The translations under genes and the position numbers were made by a program. From contig NZ_JADQDB010000002.1 of assembly GCF_015694405.1 (NCBI RefSeq), positions 186,001-250,000 of the forward strand: 64,000 bases of DNA, written 5' to 3'. Shown piece by piece: positions 48,322 to 57,009 of the stretch (the first letter of the stretch is position 1; the number at the start of each line of letters is the position of its first letter). The DNA is from Pelagibacterium limicola. GTDB taxonomy: Bacteria > Pseudomonadota > Alphaproteobacteria > Rhizobiales > Devosiaceae. The notes below the pieces were generated by a model. The model made no database searches. It was not told the origin of the DNA and saw only the letters and a list, made by a program, of their open reading frames with translations.

Positions 48322-48708
48322 ATGTCCTACTATTTCAGCCGCACAATCGATTCCAATTTTTCCGAAGCGATACGGAAGATAACCGCTGCGCTGACAGAAA
48401 GGGGCTTTGGAATCCTTACAACCATCGATGTCCAGGCAACGATGAAAGCCAAGCTTGGCGAAGATTTTCGGCCCTACACCATCCTCGGCGCCTGCAACCC
48501 GGACTTTGCCTGGCATGCGCTGCAGGCCGAAGACAAGATCGGAACCATGCTCCCCTGCAATGTGATCGTAACCGAGGTTTTGCCGGGAAAGGTGGAAATC
48601 GCCGCCGTAGATCCGGTGGCCAGCATGTCTGCAATCGACAATCCAAGTCTCGGTGAAATCGCAGGCACGGTGAGGACGGCATTGCAAGAAGCGGTGGCCA
48701 GTCTCTAG
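48322..48708 (+). CDS. DUF302-family protein
   Basis: A 128-residue cytoplasmic protein of DUF302 with the family fold pattern MKAKLGEDFRPYTILGACNPDFAWHALQAEDKIGTMLPCNVIV. It has two cysteines (in GACNPD and LPCNV). AAGGGG precedes the ATG. It is the last gene of the sulfide module. DUF302 proteins recur beside sulfur-oxidation genes; their function is unresolved. Its stop overlaps the stop of the convergent sulfotransferase by 4 bases. Confidence 0.88.
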   Translation: MSYYFSRTIDSNFSEAIRKITAALTERGFGILTTIDVQATMKAKLGEDFRPYTILGACNPDFAWHALQAEDKIGTMLPCNVIVTEVLPGKVEIAAVDPVASMSAIDNPSLGEIAGTVRTALQEAVASL

Positions 48709-49595
48709 CTGACCTTTCCGGGAGCGTATTTCGCAGCAACCTTCAGCGCGGCCTCACGATCGATGCCAGCATATTGCAGCACCCGCTCCGTGAGATAGCC
48801 GTGCCGATCCATCTCGATGGCGTGCCCCTCGATTATTGCGCGCGCATGGGCGGGTTGAAGTGTTTCCCGATAGTCGGGTCGCTTGTTTTCCCGTCCTTCT
48901 TCCTTGCGCGCGGCAACCATCAGGCCAGCGGCCTTATCGATCACCGCATCGCTGGCAGGCAGAGCCATATGCTTTGCCAGCTTGCGGAATTCGCGGGTTG
49001 GATTGTCGACCATGTCCTCGAACCGAAGCACGAGAATTTCTTTCTGCCCCGCCGCAGTCCAACTCGCGACATTCTGGGTCCATGAGCCTTGGGGCTCGGT
49101 GACGGCAAAGCCCGCCGGGCGCACACGGCGGTCAGAGGTCATCATCAATTCGATGATCTTGAGCGGCGCTGCACCCGTCTCGGCAACGAGCGTGGCGGCC
49201 ACGTCGAGCGGATTGCGCACCACGTAGGTAGCTCCGCCTGTCACCGCAGGGTTGATCGTCTGGTGTCCGTGAAAGGTGCCGCGGATCGCATGGGTCCGAA
49301 TAACGGGAATCGCGAAATCTTCCGTGGCCAGGAGCTTGTGTACCTTCGGTCGCGCTGCAGCGACCTCCAGTTCGTCGAGTTGGTCATGCTCCCTGCCCGT
49401 CACCGCCTTGTAGAGCAAACCGTGGGCGTCCCAGGGAATGATGTTGTCCAGGTTGCGCAAGTCCACCTGCTTGGGCGGATTCGGCTGGCTGAGCGTGATG
49501 AGCAGGTAGATGACCGACCGGACCCACGATCCGCCGGACCGCGGATATGACGCGACGAAATAGAGTGGGCGGATGGGTTTTTCCGGCGCTGGCAC
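48705..49595 (-). CDS. Sulfotransferase-domain protein
   Basis: A 296-residue protein resembling PAPS-dependent sulfotransferases. The 5'-phosphosulfate loop is FVASYPRSGGSWVRSVI near 12-28 and the 3'-phosphate region is YVVRNPLDVAATLV near 130. No signal peptide or TM segment is seen. The substrate is unknown. It is convergent with the sulfide module and is not part of that transcript; a functional link is not implied by position alone. Confidence 0.85.
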   Translation of the reverse strand: MPAPEKPIRPLYFVASYPRSGGSWVRSVIYLLITLSQPNPPKQVDLRNLDNIIPWDAHGLLYKAVTGREHDQLDELEVAAARPKVHKLLATEDFAIPVIRTHAIRGTFHGHQTINPAVTGGATYVVRNPLDVAATLVAETGAAPLKIIELMMTSDRRVRPAGFAVTEPQGSWTQNVASWTAAGQKEILVLRFEDMVDNPTREFRKLAKHMALPASDAVIDKAAGLMVAARKEEGRENKRPDYRETLQPAHARAIIEGHAIEMDRHGYLTERVLQYAGIDREAALKVAAKYAPGKVS

Positions 49596-50096
49596 AAAGC
49601 TCTCCCAGAGGTTGACTGGTCAACCTCTAGCGCCGCCGCTTCCTGCGCGCAACTTCAGACGAGGAAAAATCCAAGGGTAACGGCGCAGAGCACGGCTGGT
49701 CTGGGAAGGGTAAGGTGGGCGAGCCGGTACGCAATACCGGACAATCCGGCCCGCAACCACCAATTCGTTCCGCGCAAGTGTCCGGTCGCAAGATACGCAA
49801 CGCCGCCACCGGATTTCGCACGCATACGGCAACTCCAAACTCATGAACCGTATGGGGAAATTTCTACACAGGCAGACTTAAGAAAGTGCTGATGAACGGC
49901 AAACTCTTGGTAAACCCGCGCGCAAAAATGCACACCATCCTGTCCCGCGATGAGACACGGCACCACGGTAAGCTCGAGGGCAGCTGCGATCTGGGGTGTT
50001 GAACACGCCCGAATTCTGTGGTGTTTCCGCACGTTTGCCGCACCATATGTTATGGCAAGAGATACCAACGATTCGCGGAATGCCCCCGACAGACAC
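49596..50096. other. Roughly 500 bp intergenic region with no confident gene
   Basis: A minus-strand frame at 49620-49844 (74 codons, with RRCVSCDRTLARNELVV) is the only candidate; it has CxxC but no good ribosome-binding site and no family I recognise. The right part should carry the parE promoter. I see no RNA structure of note. Confidence 0.5.
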
Positions 50097-52115
50097 ATGA
50101 CCGAAGACAACGACCTGTTTGGCGGCGCACCACGCCCCGCGCCGCAACCATCCCCTGCCCCCTCCCAGCCCGTGCTCAAACCTGCAACGGGAGGAGAGAG
50201 CTATTCGGCGGCCGATATCGAGATCCTCGAAGGCCTCGAGCCGGTGCGGCGCCGTCCTGGCATGTATATCGGCGGCACTGACGTCAACGCGCTGCATCAT
50301 TTGTTTGCCGAAGTCATCGACAACTCGATGGACGAGGCGATCGCCGGCCATGCCACCCGCATAGAAGTGCATCTGGGTGAGGATGGGTACCTCACCGTCA
50401 CCGACAATGGGCGCGGCATTCCCGTAGATGCGCATCCCAAGCTCCCGCACCTTTCGGCGCTGGAAGTCATCATGACCACGCTACACGCGGGCGGCAAGTT
50501 CGATTCCAAAGCCTATGAGACCTCGGGCGGGCTGCATGGCGTTGGCATTTCGGTGGTCAATGCGCTCTCGGACGACCTCGTTGTCGAAGTCGCCCGCGAA
50601 CAGACGCTTTACCGGCAGACGTATTCGCGCGGAAAGGCAACCTCCAGGCTTGAGCCGCTTGGCCGGGTCAATAACCGCCGCGGCACCACCACTCGCTTCC
50701 ATCCCGATCCGGAAATATTCGGGGACAATCTCAAATTCGTCCCCGATCGTATTTTCCGCATGACGCGTGCCAAAGCCTATCTCTTTGGCGGCGTCGAAAT
50801 CCGCTGGTCCTGCGACGAATCCCTTGCCAGCGATGGCGTGCCCGCCAAGGCGGCGTTTCATTTTCCTGGCGGCCTGCGCGATTTTCTCGAACGGCGGATC
50901 GAGGGCAAGACACGCATCCTTGATGACGTATTCTCCGGCAAGGCAGGCAAGCCCGGGTCGCACGGCGCCGTGGAATGGGCCATTGCCTGGTATATCGGCG
51001 ACAGCTTTACCTCGTCCTATTGTAACACCGTGACGACCCCAGACGGAGGTACCCACGAAGCCGGCCTGCGAACGGCGCTCCTGCGTAGCCTCAAGAACTA
51101 CGCCGATCTCGTGGGCAACAAGCGGGCTTCGGTGATCACCTCAGAGGATGTCCTCAGTCACTGCGGCGCTATGCTGTCCGTTTTCATCCGCGAGCCCGAA
51201 TTCGTTGGCCAGACCAAGGACAAGCTTGCCTCCACGGAAGCCACCCGTATCGTCGACAATGCTATTCGCGACGCTTTCGATCACTGGCTGACCGCTTCGC
51301 CCAATCAGGCCAACAAACTCCTTGAATGGACCATCGAACGTGCCGAGGAGCGCGTCCGCCGCCGCAAGGAAAAGGAAATCGACCGCAAGACCGCAACCCG
51401 CAAGCTGCGCCTCCCTGGCAAGCTCGCCGATTGCAGCCAGTCCGCCGCACAGGGCGCCGAACTGTTCATCGTCGAGGGTGATAGTGCGGGCGGATCGGCC
51501 AAGCAGGCGCGCGATCGTGCTTCGCAAGCCGTTCTCCCCTTGCGCGGCAAGGTGCTGAACGTCGCGGGCGCCAGCCGCGACAAGCTTGCGGCCAACCAGC
51601 AGATTGCCGATCTCATCCAGGCATTGGGTTGCGGTACACGCGACAAGTACCGTGAAGATGACCTGCGCTACGACAAGATCATCATCATGACCGATGCTGA
51701 TGTCGACGGCGCGCATATAGCCTCGCTCCTGATGACCTTCTTCTATCAGGAGTTGCCCGGCCTCATCGAAGGTGGCCATCTCTATCTCGCCCTGCCCCCG
51801 CTCTATCGCCTGACGCAGGGAGCGAAGACTGCATACGCCATGGATGACGCACACAAGGACCAACTCGTCGAAACCGAGTTCTCCGGGCGGGGCAAGATCG
51901 AGATCACCCGCTTCAAGGGTCTGGGCGAAATGCCACACGCGCATTTGAAGGAAACGACGATGAACCCCAGGTCCCGCACCTTATTGCAGGTCAAGGTCGT
52001 CGCAGACCGCAAGGACACCGCGCAAACTGTCGACCGTCTGATGGGTAACAAGCCCGAGGCACGGTTCGATTTCATTTCCGAACGGGCAGCCTTCGTGACC
52101 GATGTCGACGTCTGA
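50097..52115 (+). CDS. parE: DNA topoisomerase IV subunit B
   Basis: ATPase subunit of Topo IV, which decatenates daughter chromosomes. With the ATG at 50097 it has 672 residues beginning MTEDNDLFGG, like other alphaproteobacterial ParE; an ATG at 50052 would add 15. GHKL motifs are DNSMDEAIAGH, DNGRGIPVD and GGLHGVGISVVNAL. The Toprim domain shows EGDSAGGSAKQARDRASQAVLP and MTDADVDGAHI. parC is not in this window. Confidence 0.95.
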   Translation: MTEDNDLFGGAPRPAPQPSPAPSQPVLKPATGGESYSAADIEILEGLEPVRRRPGMYIGGTDVNALHHLFAEVIDNSMDEAIAGHATRIEVHLGEDGYLTVTDNGRGIPVDAHPKLPHLSALEVIMTTLHAGGKFDSKAYETSGGLHGVGISVVNALSDDLVVEVAREQTLYRQTYSRGKATSRLEPLGRVNNRRGTTTRFHPDPEIFGDNLKFVPDRIFRMTRAKAYLFGGVEIRWSCDESLASDGVPAKAAFHFPGGLRDFLERRIEGKTRILDDVFSGKAGKPGSHGAVEWAIAWYIGDSFTSSYCNTVTTPDGGTHEAGLRTALLRSLKNYADLVGNKRASVITSEDVLSHCGAMLSVFIREPEFVGQTKDKLASTEATRIVDNAIRDAFDHWLTASPNQANKLLEWTIERAEERVRRRKEKEIDRKTATRKLRLPGKLADCSQSAAQGAELFIVEGDSAGGSAKQARDRASQAVLPLRGKVLNVAGASRDKLAANQQIADLIQALGCGTRDKYREDDLRYDKIIIMTDADVDGAHIASLLMTFFYQELPGLIEGGHLYLALPPLYRLTQGAKTAYAMDDAHKDQLVETEFSGRGKIEITRFKGLGEMPHAHLKETTMNPRSRTLLQVKVVADRKDTAQTVDRLMGNKPEARFDFISERAAFVTDVDV

Positions 52116-52299
52116 AGGCCGCTAACCTCTGCCAGTTAAGGATTATGGCCAATTCGACATTGACTTGGCAGGTTGTTTCGCTATGGTCCGCCCCGTCAGA
52201 GGCCAAATGGGCGCGCCGGTCGGGCAGGAGCCGGAGCTTGGGTACAGCGCAAAGCCGCCTTGGCGGTTCTCGCGGGACGGCGAAGCGTTTGAGACGAGG

Positions 52300-52320
52300 A
52301 ACGGGAAACGTCTTTCCGTT
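52300..52320 (+). other. Hairpin in the leader of the DEAD-box helicase gene
   Basis: AACGGGAA (52300-52307) pairs with TTTCCGTT (52313-52320) with one G-T pair and a 5-base loop, followed by TTGGAC. It lies about 45 bases before the start codon and could modulate expression. Confidence 0.3.
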
Positions 52321-52363
52321 TTGGACATTGCTGTTCTGGCATACGTGACAATGGACACCCGAT

Positions 52364-53704
52364 TTGACAGTGCAATTCTCTGAGCTCGGACTGAGCGACA
52401 AGGTGACCGATGCCGTCACCGCCGCCGGCTATACCAAACCGACCGACATCCAGGCCCAAGCTATCCCCCATATTCTCGAAAAGAAGGACCTGATCGGGAT
52501 AGCCCAGACAGGGACCGGCAAGACGGCGTCGTTCGTTCTGCCCATGTTGGCGCTTCTCGAAAAAGGCCGGGCACGCGCGCGCATGCCGCGCACGCTCATA
52601 CTGGAGCCGACGCGCGAACTCGCCGCTCAGGTCCATGAGAATTTCGAAAGATACGGCAAGAATCACCGTCTGACGGTCGCGCTGCTGATCGGCGGTGTCT
52701 CCTTCGAGGACCAGAACAAGAAGCTCGACCGCGGCGCCGATGTACTCATCGCCACCCCTGGTCGCCTGCTTGATCATTTCGAACGCGGCAGGCTGCTCCT
52801 GACCGGGGTTGACATCCTCGTCATCGACGAGGCGGATCGAATGCTCGACATGGGTTTCATCCCCGATATCGAACGCATTTGCGGCCTCCTGCCGTCGCGC
52901 CGGCAGACGCTGTTCTTTTCGGCCACCATGCCGCCCGAGATTCAGAAGCTAACCCAGCGTTTCCTGCGCGATCCGGTGAAAGTCGAGGTTGCCCGTCAGA
53001 ACTCGACTGCGGAAACCATCGACCAGAAGCTCCTGAAGGTTGGCAAGACGCCTGCCGAAAAGCGCGCCGCGCTGCGTGATCAAATTCGCGCGGCAAAGGA
53101 CATGCAGAACGCTATCATCTTCTGCAATCGCAAGCGTGATGTGGCGACCGTCGCCCGTTCGCTCGAACGCCACGGCTTCAATGCCGGCGCCCTGCATGGC
53201 GACATGGATCAAAAGAGCCGAATGGAAACGCTCGACCGTTTCCGCGCGGGAGCCTTGCCGATTCTCGTCGCCTCCGACGTCGCAGCCCGGGGCTTGGATA
53301 TACCGGCGGTGAGCCACGTGTTCAATTTCGATGTCCCGACGCATGCCGAGGACTATGTGCATCGCATCGGCCGAACCGGGCGCGCTGGGCGCTCGGGATC
53401 GGCGATCACCCTCGTAAGCCCGTCGGAAGGGAAATATGTCGACGCGATCACGGCGTTGATCCAGCGCAAAATCGATTGGCTCGACGCGAAACCTGTGTCC
53501 ACCCCTGCCCCCAGGCAAGCGGAAGAACCATCTTCACGCGGCAAGTCCCCCGCCGAAAACCGCAGGTCCGGCACGCAGGAACGCGAGAAGAAGCGGCCGG
53601 AAAAGAACCGGCAGCCGGCGGACAACGACTCCAGTCCGGTAAGCTTCCAGTCGGAGGGACACATACCGGCATTCCTGCTTCGTCCCGCCGGACCGCGGAC
53701 CTGA
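52364..53704 (+). CDS. rhlE: DEAD-box RNA helicase (RhlE-like)
   Basis: ATP-dependent RNA helicase, 446 residues. All motifs are visible: Q motif near PTDIQAQAIP, AQTGTGKTA, PTRELA, DEAD in VIDEADRML, SATMP, ARGLDIP and HRIGRTGR. The C-terminal tail is a basic, Pro/Glu/Arg-rich stretch (RREKKRPEKN). The start is a TTG at 52364 or a GTG at 52370; no ATG fits and no strong ribosome-binding site is seen, so the exact start is uncertain. Confidence 0.92.
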   Translation: MTVQFSELGLSDKVTDAVTAAGYTKPTDIQAQAIPHILEKKDLIGIAQTGTGKTASFVLPMLALLEKGRARARMPRTLILEPTRELAAQVHENFERYGKNHRLTVALLIGGVSFEDQNKKLDRGADVLIATPGRLLDHFERGRLLLTGVDILVIDEADRMLDMGFIPDIERICGLLPSRRQTLFFSATMPPEIQKLTQRFLRDPVKVEVARQNSTAETIDQKLLKVGKTPAEKRAALRDQIRAAKDMQNAIIFCNRKRDVATVARSLERHGFNAGALHGDMDQKSRMETLDRFRAGALPILVASDVAARGLDIPAVSHVFNFDVPTHAEDYVHRIGRTGRAGRSGSAITLVSPSEGKYVDAITALIQRKIDWLDAKPVSTPAPRQAEEPSSRGKSPAENRRSGTQEREKKRPEKNRQPADNDSSPVSFQSEGHIPAFLLRPAGPRT

Positions 53705-53905
53705 AAACCCGGAACCGGGATGCCCAACACAGGCTCCTGAAGTCGCGTGCAGAGCGGCGATTTTGTTGTGGACAGGCCAACACGAAATCATTAGCACATG
53801 CTACTCTGTGGGGAGGGGGCGGCTGGATGTTGGCTGCATTTATGCCGGATTCCCATTTACTCCCGGATTTGCCGATACAGCATACCGGGCTTGTGGGGAC
53901 GTGAC

Positions 53906-54967
53906 GTGACGAACCTCGACTTTGAACGTGCATCCGGATTTGCAAACGCAGCGCTGGCATTGCTCAAGCGCTCCCAGATACCGCCGTTTCCGATGTATTT
54001 CGAGCTGTTCTACACTTATGCCACCGGTTCCACCCCAGAGCTAAACAAGCGGATCAATGCAGCGCTGGCGGAGACGGGCGCTCTTTCCCTCAGCGAGGCG
54101 CCCTTGCTGTGTGAGGAGTTCCTCAAAATCTCGGATATGGACGCCAAGTTGCGGCACATGTCGTCCGTGATGAGCCGTAAGATAACCGACGTCAATCAGG
54201 CGATCGAATTTGCCATGGTCTCGGCCAATTCCTATTCCGGGTCGCTGCAGCAGGCTTCCGGTGATCTCGAGAATGGGGGCATCGACGAGGAAGCGCTCAA
54301 GCTCCTATCCTCGCGCCTGCTCAAGGAAACTCGCCGGATGCAGGACATGAACCGCAAGCTTGAGGCCGAGCTTGAAAACACCAAGGACGACATCTCGGTG
54401 CTCCAGCGCGACCTCGACGAGGTGCGCAAGGAATCCATGCTCGACCCACTGACCAAGATCGCCAATCGCAAGGCGTTCGATGAGCAGCTCATCGAGGAGA
54501 TGAATGCCTCCTTGCAATCGGGCAAGCCCTTGTCACTCCTGGTTTTCGACATCGACCATTTCAAGGCGTTCAACGACACCTTCGGCCACCTGACGGGAGA
54601 CCAGGTCCTGCGCCTCGTCGCCCAGGTGCTCAAGGCCAACATTCGCGGCCGGGATCTCCCTGCCCGCTTCGGCGGCGAGGAATTCGTCGCGATCCTTCCC
54701 GAGACAGACCTGGCGGGTGGAATGAATGTCGGCGAAACCATCCGCGCTGCCGTGCAGTCCAAGGAACTGCTCAAGCGGTCCACCAACGAAAAACTTGGCC
54801 GCATAACGCTTTCTGTTGGTGTCGCGGTATTACGCAGTGACGATACCGTCGCGACCCTTATCGAGCGCGCAGACCGCTGCCTTTATGCAGCCAAAGGTAA
54901 CGGCCGCAACCGCGTTGTCGCCGAACATCAGCTTTCCGAGGAAAACGGCGTCATCGACGTCGCCTGA
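53906..54967 (+). CDS. Diguanylate cyclase (GGDEF domain)
   Basis: Makes c-di-GMP from two GTP. From the GTG at 53906 it has 353 residues. The N-terminal 150 residues are helical (FPMYFELFYTYATGSTPELNKRINAAL) and of unknown type; a coiled coil lies at about 135-190. The GGDEF domain has ARFGGEEFVAI and an RxxD inhibitory site (RGRD) exactly five residues before GGEEF, so product inhibition is expected. No TM segment, so it is likely cytosolic. Confidence 0.92.
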   Translation: MTNLDFERASGFANAALALLKRSQIPPFPMYFELFYTYATGSTPELNKRINAALAETGALSLSEAPLLCEEFLKISDMDAKLRHMSSVMSRKITDVNQAIEFAMVSANSYSGSLQQASGDLENGGIDEEALKLLSSRLLKETRRMQDMNRKLEAELENTKDDISVLQRDLDEVRKESMLDPLTKIANRKAFDEQLIEEMNASLQSGKPLSLLVFDIDHFKAFNDTFGHLTGDQVLRLVAQVLKANIRGRDLPARFGGEEFVAILPETDLAGGMNVGETIRAAVQSKELLKRSTNEKLGRITLSVGVAVLRSDDTVATLIERADRCLYAAKGNGRNRVVAEHQLSEENGVIDVA

Positions 54968-55003
54968 ACTCACCAGCATCGATGTGCTTGAAAATGCTTG
55001 AAC

Positions 55004-55390
55004 TCAGGCGGTGGCCGCTGCGCGCGCCTTGGCGATTTCCGCAAGGTCTGCGGGCTTGAGCTGCACGCTTTCCCCGCAGCCGCACGCGCCTTCCTGATTT
55101 GGATTGTTGAAGGTGAACCCGGAGGACATCCTCGTTTCCTCGAAATCCATCACTGTCCCGAGCAGGAACAGCGTCGCCTTGGGTTCGACCCACACATCGA
55201 CGCCCTTGTCCTGAATATGATCGTCACCCGCGACCGGCTCGGTGACATAATCGAGGGTATAGGCCATGCCCGCGCAGCCGGCGTTCTTGACGCCCACACG
55301 CACACCGATCACCGGCCTGTCGCTATCCGCGATGATCTCGCGGATGCGTTCGGCTGCGTTGTCGGTCAGGCTCATGATCGCAAACGGCAT
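55004..55390 (-). CDS. sufA: A-type iron-sulfur carrier SufA
   Basis: A-type carrier closing the suf operon, 128 residues from the ATG at 55390. The three ligands are in VKNAGCAGMAY and EGACGCGES. An ATG at 55375 is an alternative. The start lies 2 bases past the stop of the upstream SufT-like gene, with GGTGG in that gene's end. It converges with the diguanylate cyclase gene 36 bases away. Confidence 0.94.
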   Translation of the reverse strand: MPFAIMSLTDNAAERIREIIADSDRPVIGVRVGVKNAGCAGMAYTLDYVTEPVAGDDHIQDKGVDVWVEPKATLFLLGTVMDFEETRMSSGFTFNNPNQEGACGCGESVQLKPADLAEIAKARAAATA

Positions 55391-55392
55391 GG

Positions 55393-55785
55393 CTACCACC
55401 AGTTCAGCGCGACTTGCGCTTCCTCGCTCATCCGGTCCGGCCCCCATGGGGGATCAAACACCATGTTGACCTCAACATCCTGAATGCCCTCCACGGCGCG
55501 GGCGGCATTCTCGACCCAACCGGGCATCTCGCCCGCCACAGGACATCCCGGTGCGGTCAGCGTCATGTCTATCGTGACCTTGCGGTCATCGTCGAGATCG
55601 ACGCGATATATAAGCCCCAGCTCATAGATGTCGACCGGGATTTCCGGGTCGTAAACGGTCTTGAACGCACCGATCAGATCCGCCGTGATCCGCTCGATTT
55701 CCTCGGGCGGGAGGGCGCTCCCGGTCGCGGATACCAGCGAGGGCTTTTCGGCTTCGATCTCTGTCGTCACTGTGTCTGTCATCAT
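55393..55785 (-). CDS. sufT: SufT/MIP18-family (DUF59) Fe-S maturation protein
   Basis: A 130-residue DUF59 protein assisting Fe-S cluster assembly or delivery. The domain shows YDPEIPVDIYELGLIYRV, LTAPGCPVAGEMPG with the conserved Cys, and VFDPPWGPDRMSEEA. It lies 6 bases after sufS and directly before sufA on the same transcript. The symbol follows the family; orthology was not tested. Confidence 0.92.
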   Translation of the reverse strand: MMTDTVTTEIEAEKPSLVSATGSALPPEEIERITADLIGAFKTVYDPEIPVDIYELGLIYRVDLDDDRKVTIDMTLTAPGCPVAGEMPGWVENAARAVEGIQDVEVNMVFDPPWGPDRMSEEAQVALNWW

Positions 55786-55791
55786 GACTCT

Positions 55792-57009
55792 CTAGAAAAA
55801 GGTCCGCGCCTTCTCGATCGCTTCCACCAGCACGTCCACATCGTCCTTGCCATTATATAGGGCAAATGAAGCCCGGCATGTAGAGGTTGCACCAAATCTC
55901 TTGAGCAGCGGCATCGCGCAATGGGTCCCTGCCCTCACCGCAACGCCGTAACGGTCGAGTAATGTCGACACGTCATGGGCATGGGCGTTATCGAGCGTGA
56001 ACGAGAATATCCCGCCCTTCCCTGGCGCATTTCCGATAATGCGTAGCGAATTGATCCGTGTGAGCCGCTCGTGGGCGTAAGCCGCCACCTCATGCTCGTG
56101 GGCGACGATCGCATCCCGTCCGACGCTCTCGACATAATCGATCGCGGCGCCGAGCCCGATGGCCTGGACGATGGGGGGCGTGCCCGCTTCGAAGCGGTGC
56201 GGCGGATCGTTATAGGTCACAGCCTCGAGGCCAACCTCCTCGATCATTTCGCCGCCGCCCTGATAGGGCTGCATCTCTTCAAGCAGATCGTACCGCCCGT
56301 AAAGCACGCCGATCCCGGTCGGTCCGTAAAGCTTGTGGCCGGTGAACACGTAGAAGTCAGCGCCGATATCGCGGACGTCGACCTTCTCATGCACCGCGCC
56401 CTGGCTTCCGTCGATCAGCACCGGAATGTTCTTTGCGTGGGCGATCTCGACAATCTGCTTCAAGGGTGTGATCGTGCCGAGGACGTTGGACATATGCGTG
56501 ATGGCAACCATCCGCGTCCGGGAGGTCAACGCCGTTTCGAACGCATTCAGGTCCAGCCCGCCCTCGTCCGTCACGTCGACCCATTTCAGCACCGCACCCT
56601 TGCGCTCCCGGTGGAAGTGCCAGGGAACGATGTTGGAATGGTGCTCCATGATCGAAAGCACGATCTCGTCGCCCTCGCCGACCCTCGGGCCGGCAAACGA
56701 CGATGCAACGAGATTGATCGCCTCGGTTGCCGACCGCGTGAAAACGATCTCTTCGAGCCGTTCGGCATTGAGAAATGCCCGCGCCTTTTCGCGCGCACCT
56801 TCGAAGGCTTCGGTCGCGCGGTTTGCAAGTGTATGAAGCCCGCGATGGACATTGGCATATTCGTGCCGGAAGGCGTGGTCCATCCTGTCGAGCACCTGCA
56901 CCGGCTTTTGTGCCGAAGCTCCAGAATCAAGATAGATCAGCCTGTTGCCGTGGATCTTCTCCTCGAGAATCGGAAAATCCGCTCGGACCTTTTCAAGATC
57001 GATTCCCAT
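55792..57009 (-). CDS. sufS: Cysteine desulfurase SufS
   Basis: PLP enzyme that delivers sulfur from cysteine to SufBCD. The ATG at 57009 gives 405 residues and shares its first base with the sufD TGA, so translation is coupled. YLDSGASAQKP marks the N-terminus, the PLP lysine is in TGHKLYGPTGIG, and the persulfide Cys is in RAGTHCAMPL. Type II desulfurase. It acts alongside the other desulfurase at 60760. Confidence 0.96.
   Translation of the reverse strand: MGIDLEKVRADFPILEEKIHGNRLIYLDSGASAQKPVQVLDRMDHAFRHEYANVHRGLHTLANRATEAFEGAREKARAFLNAERLEEIVFTRSATEAINLVASSFAGPRVGEGDEIVLSIMEHHSNIVPWHFHRERKGAVLKWVDVTDEGGLDLNAFETALTSRTRMVAITHMSNVLGTITPLKQIVEIAHAKNIPVLIDGSQGAVHEKVDVRDIGADFYVFTGHKLYGPTGIGVLYGRYDLLEEMQPYQGGGEMIEEVGLEAVTYNDPPHRFEAGTPPIVQAIGLGAAIDYVESVGRDAIVAHEHEVAAYAHERLTRINSLRIIGNAPGKGGIFSFTLDNAHAHDVSTLLDRYGVAVRAGTHCAMPLLKRFGATSTCRASFALYNGKDDVDVLVEAIEKARTFF

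Noticed and set aside
49620-49844. Minus-strand 74-codon frame with a CxxC
   Set aside because: No good ribosome-binding site, no family and an Arg/Pro-rich tail typical of chance frames.
53706-53717. CCCGG-AA-CCGGG palindrome after the DEAD-box helicase gene
   Set aside because: The loop is too small for a hairpin and no T tract follows.
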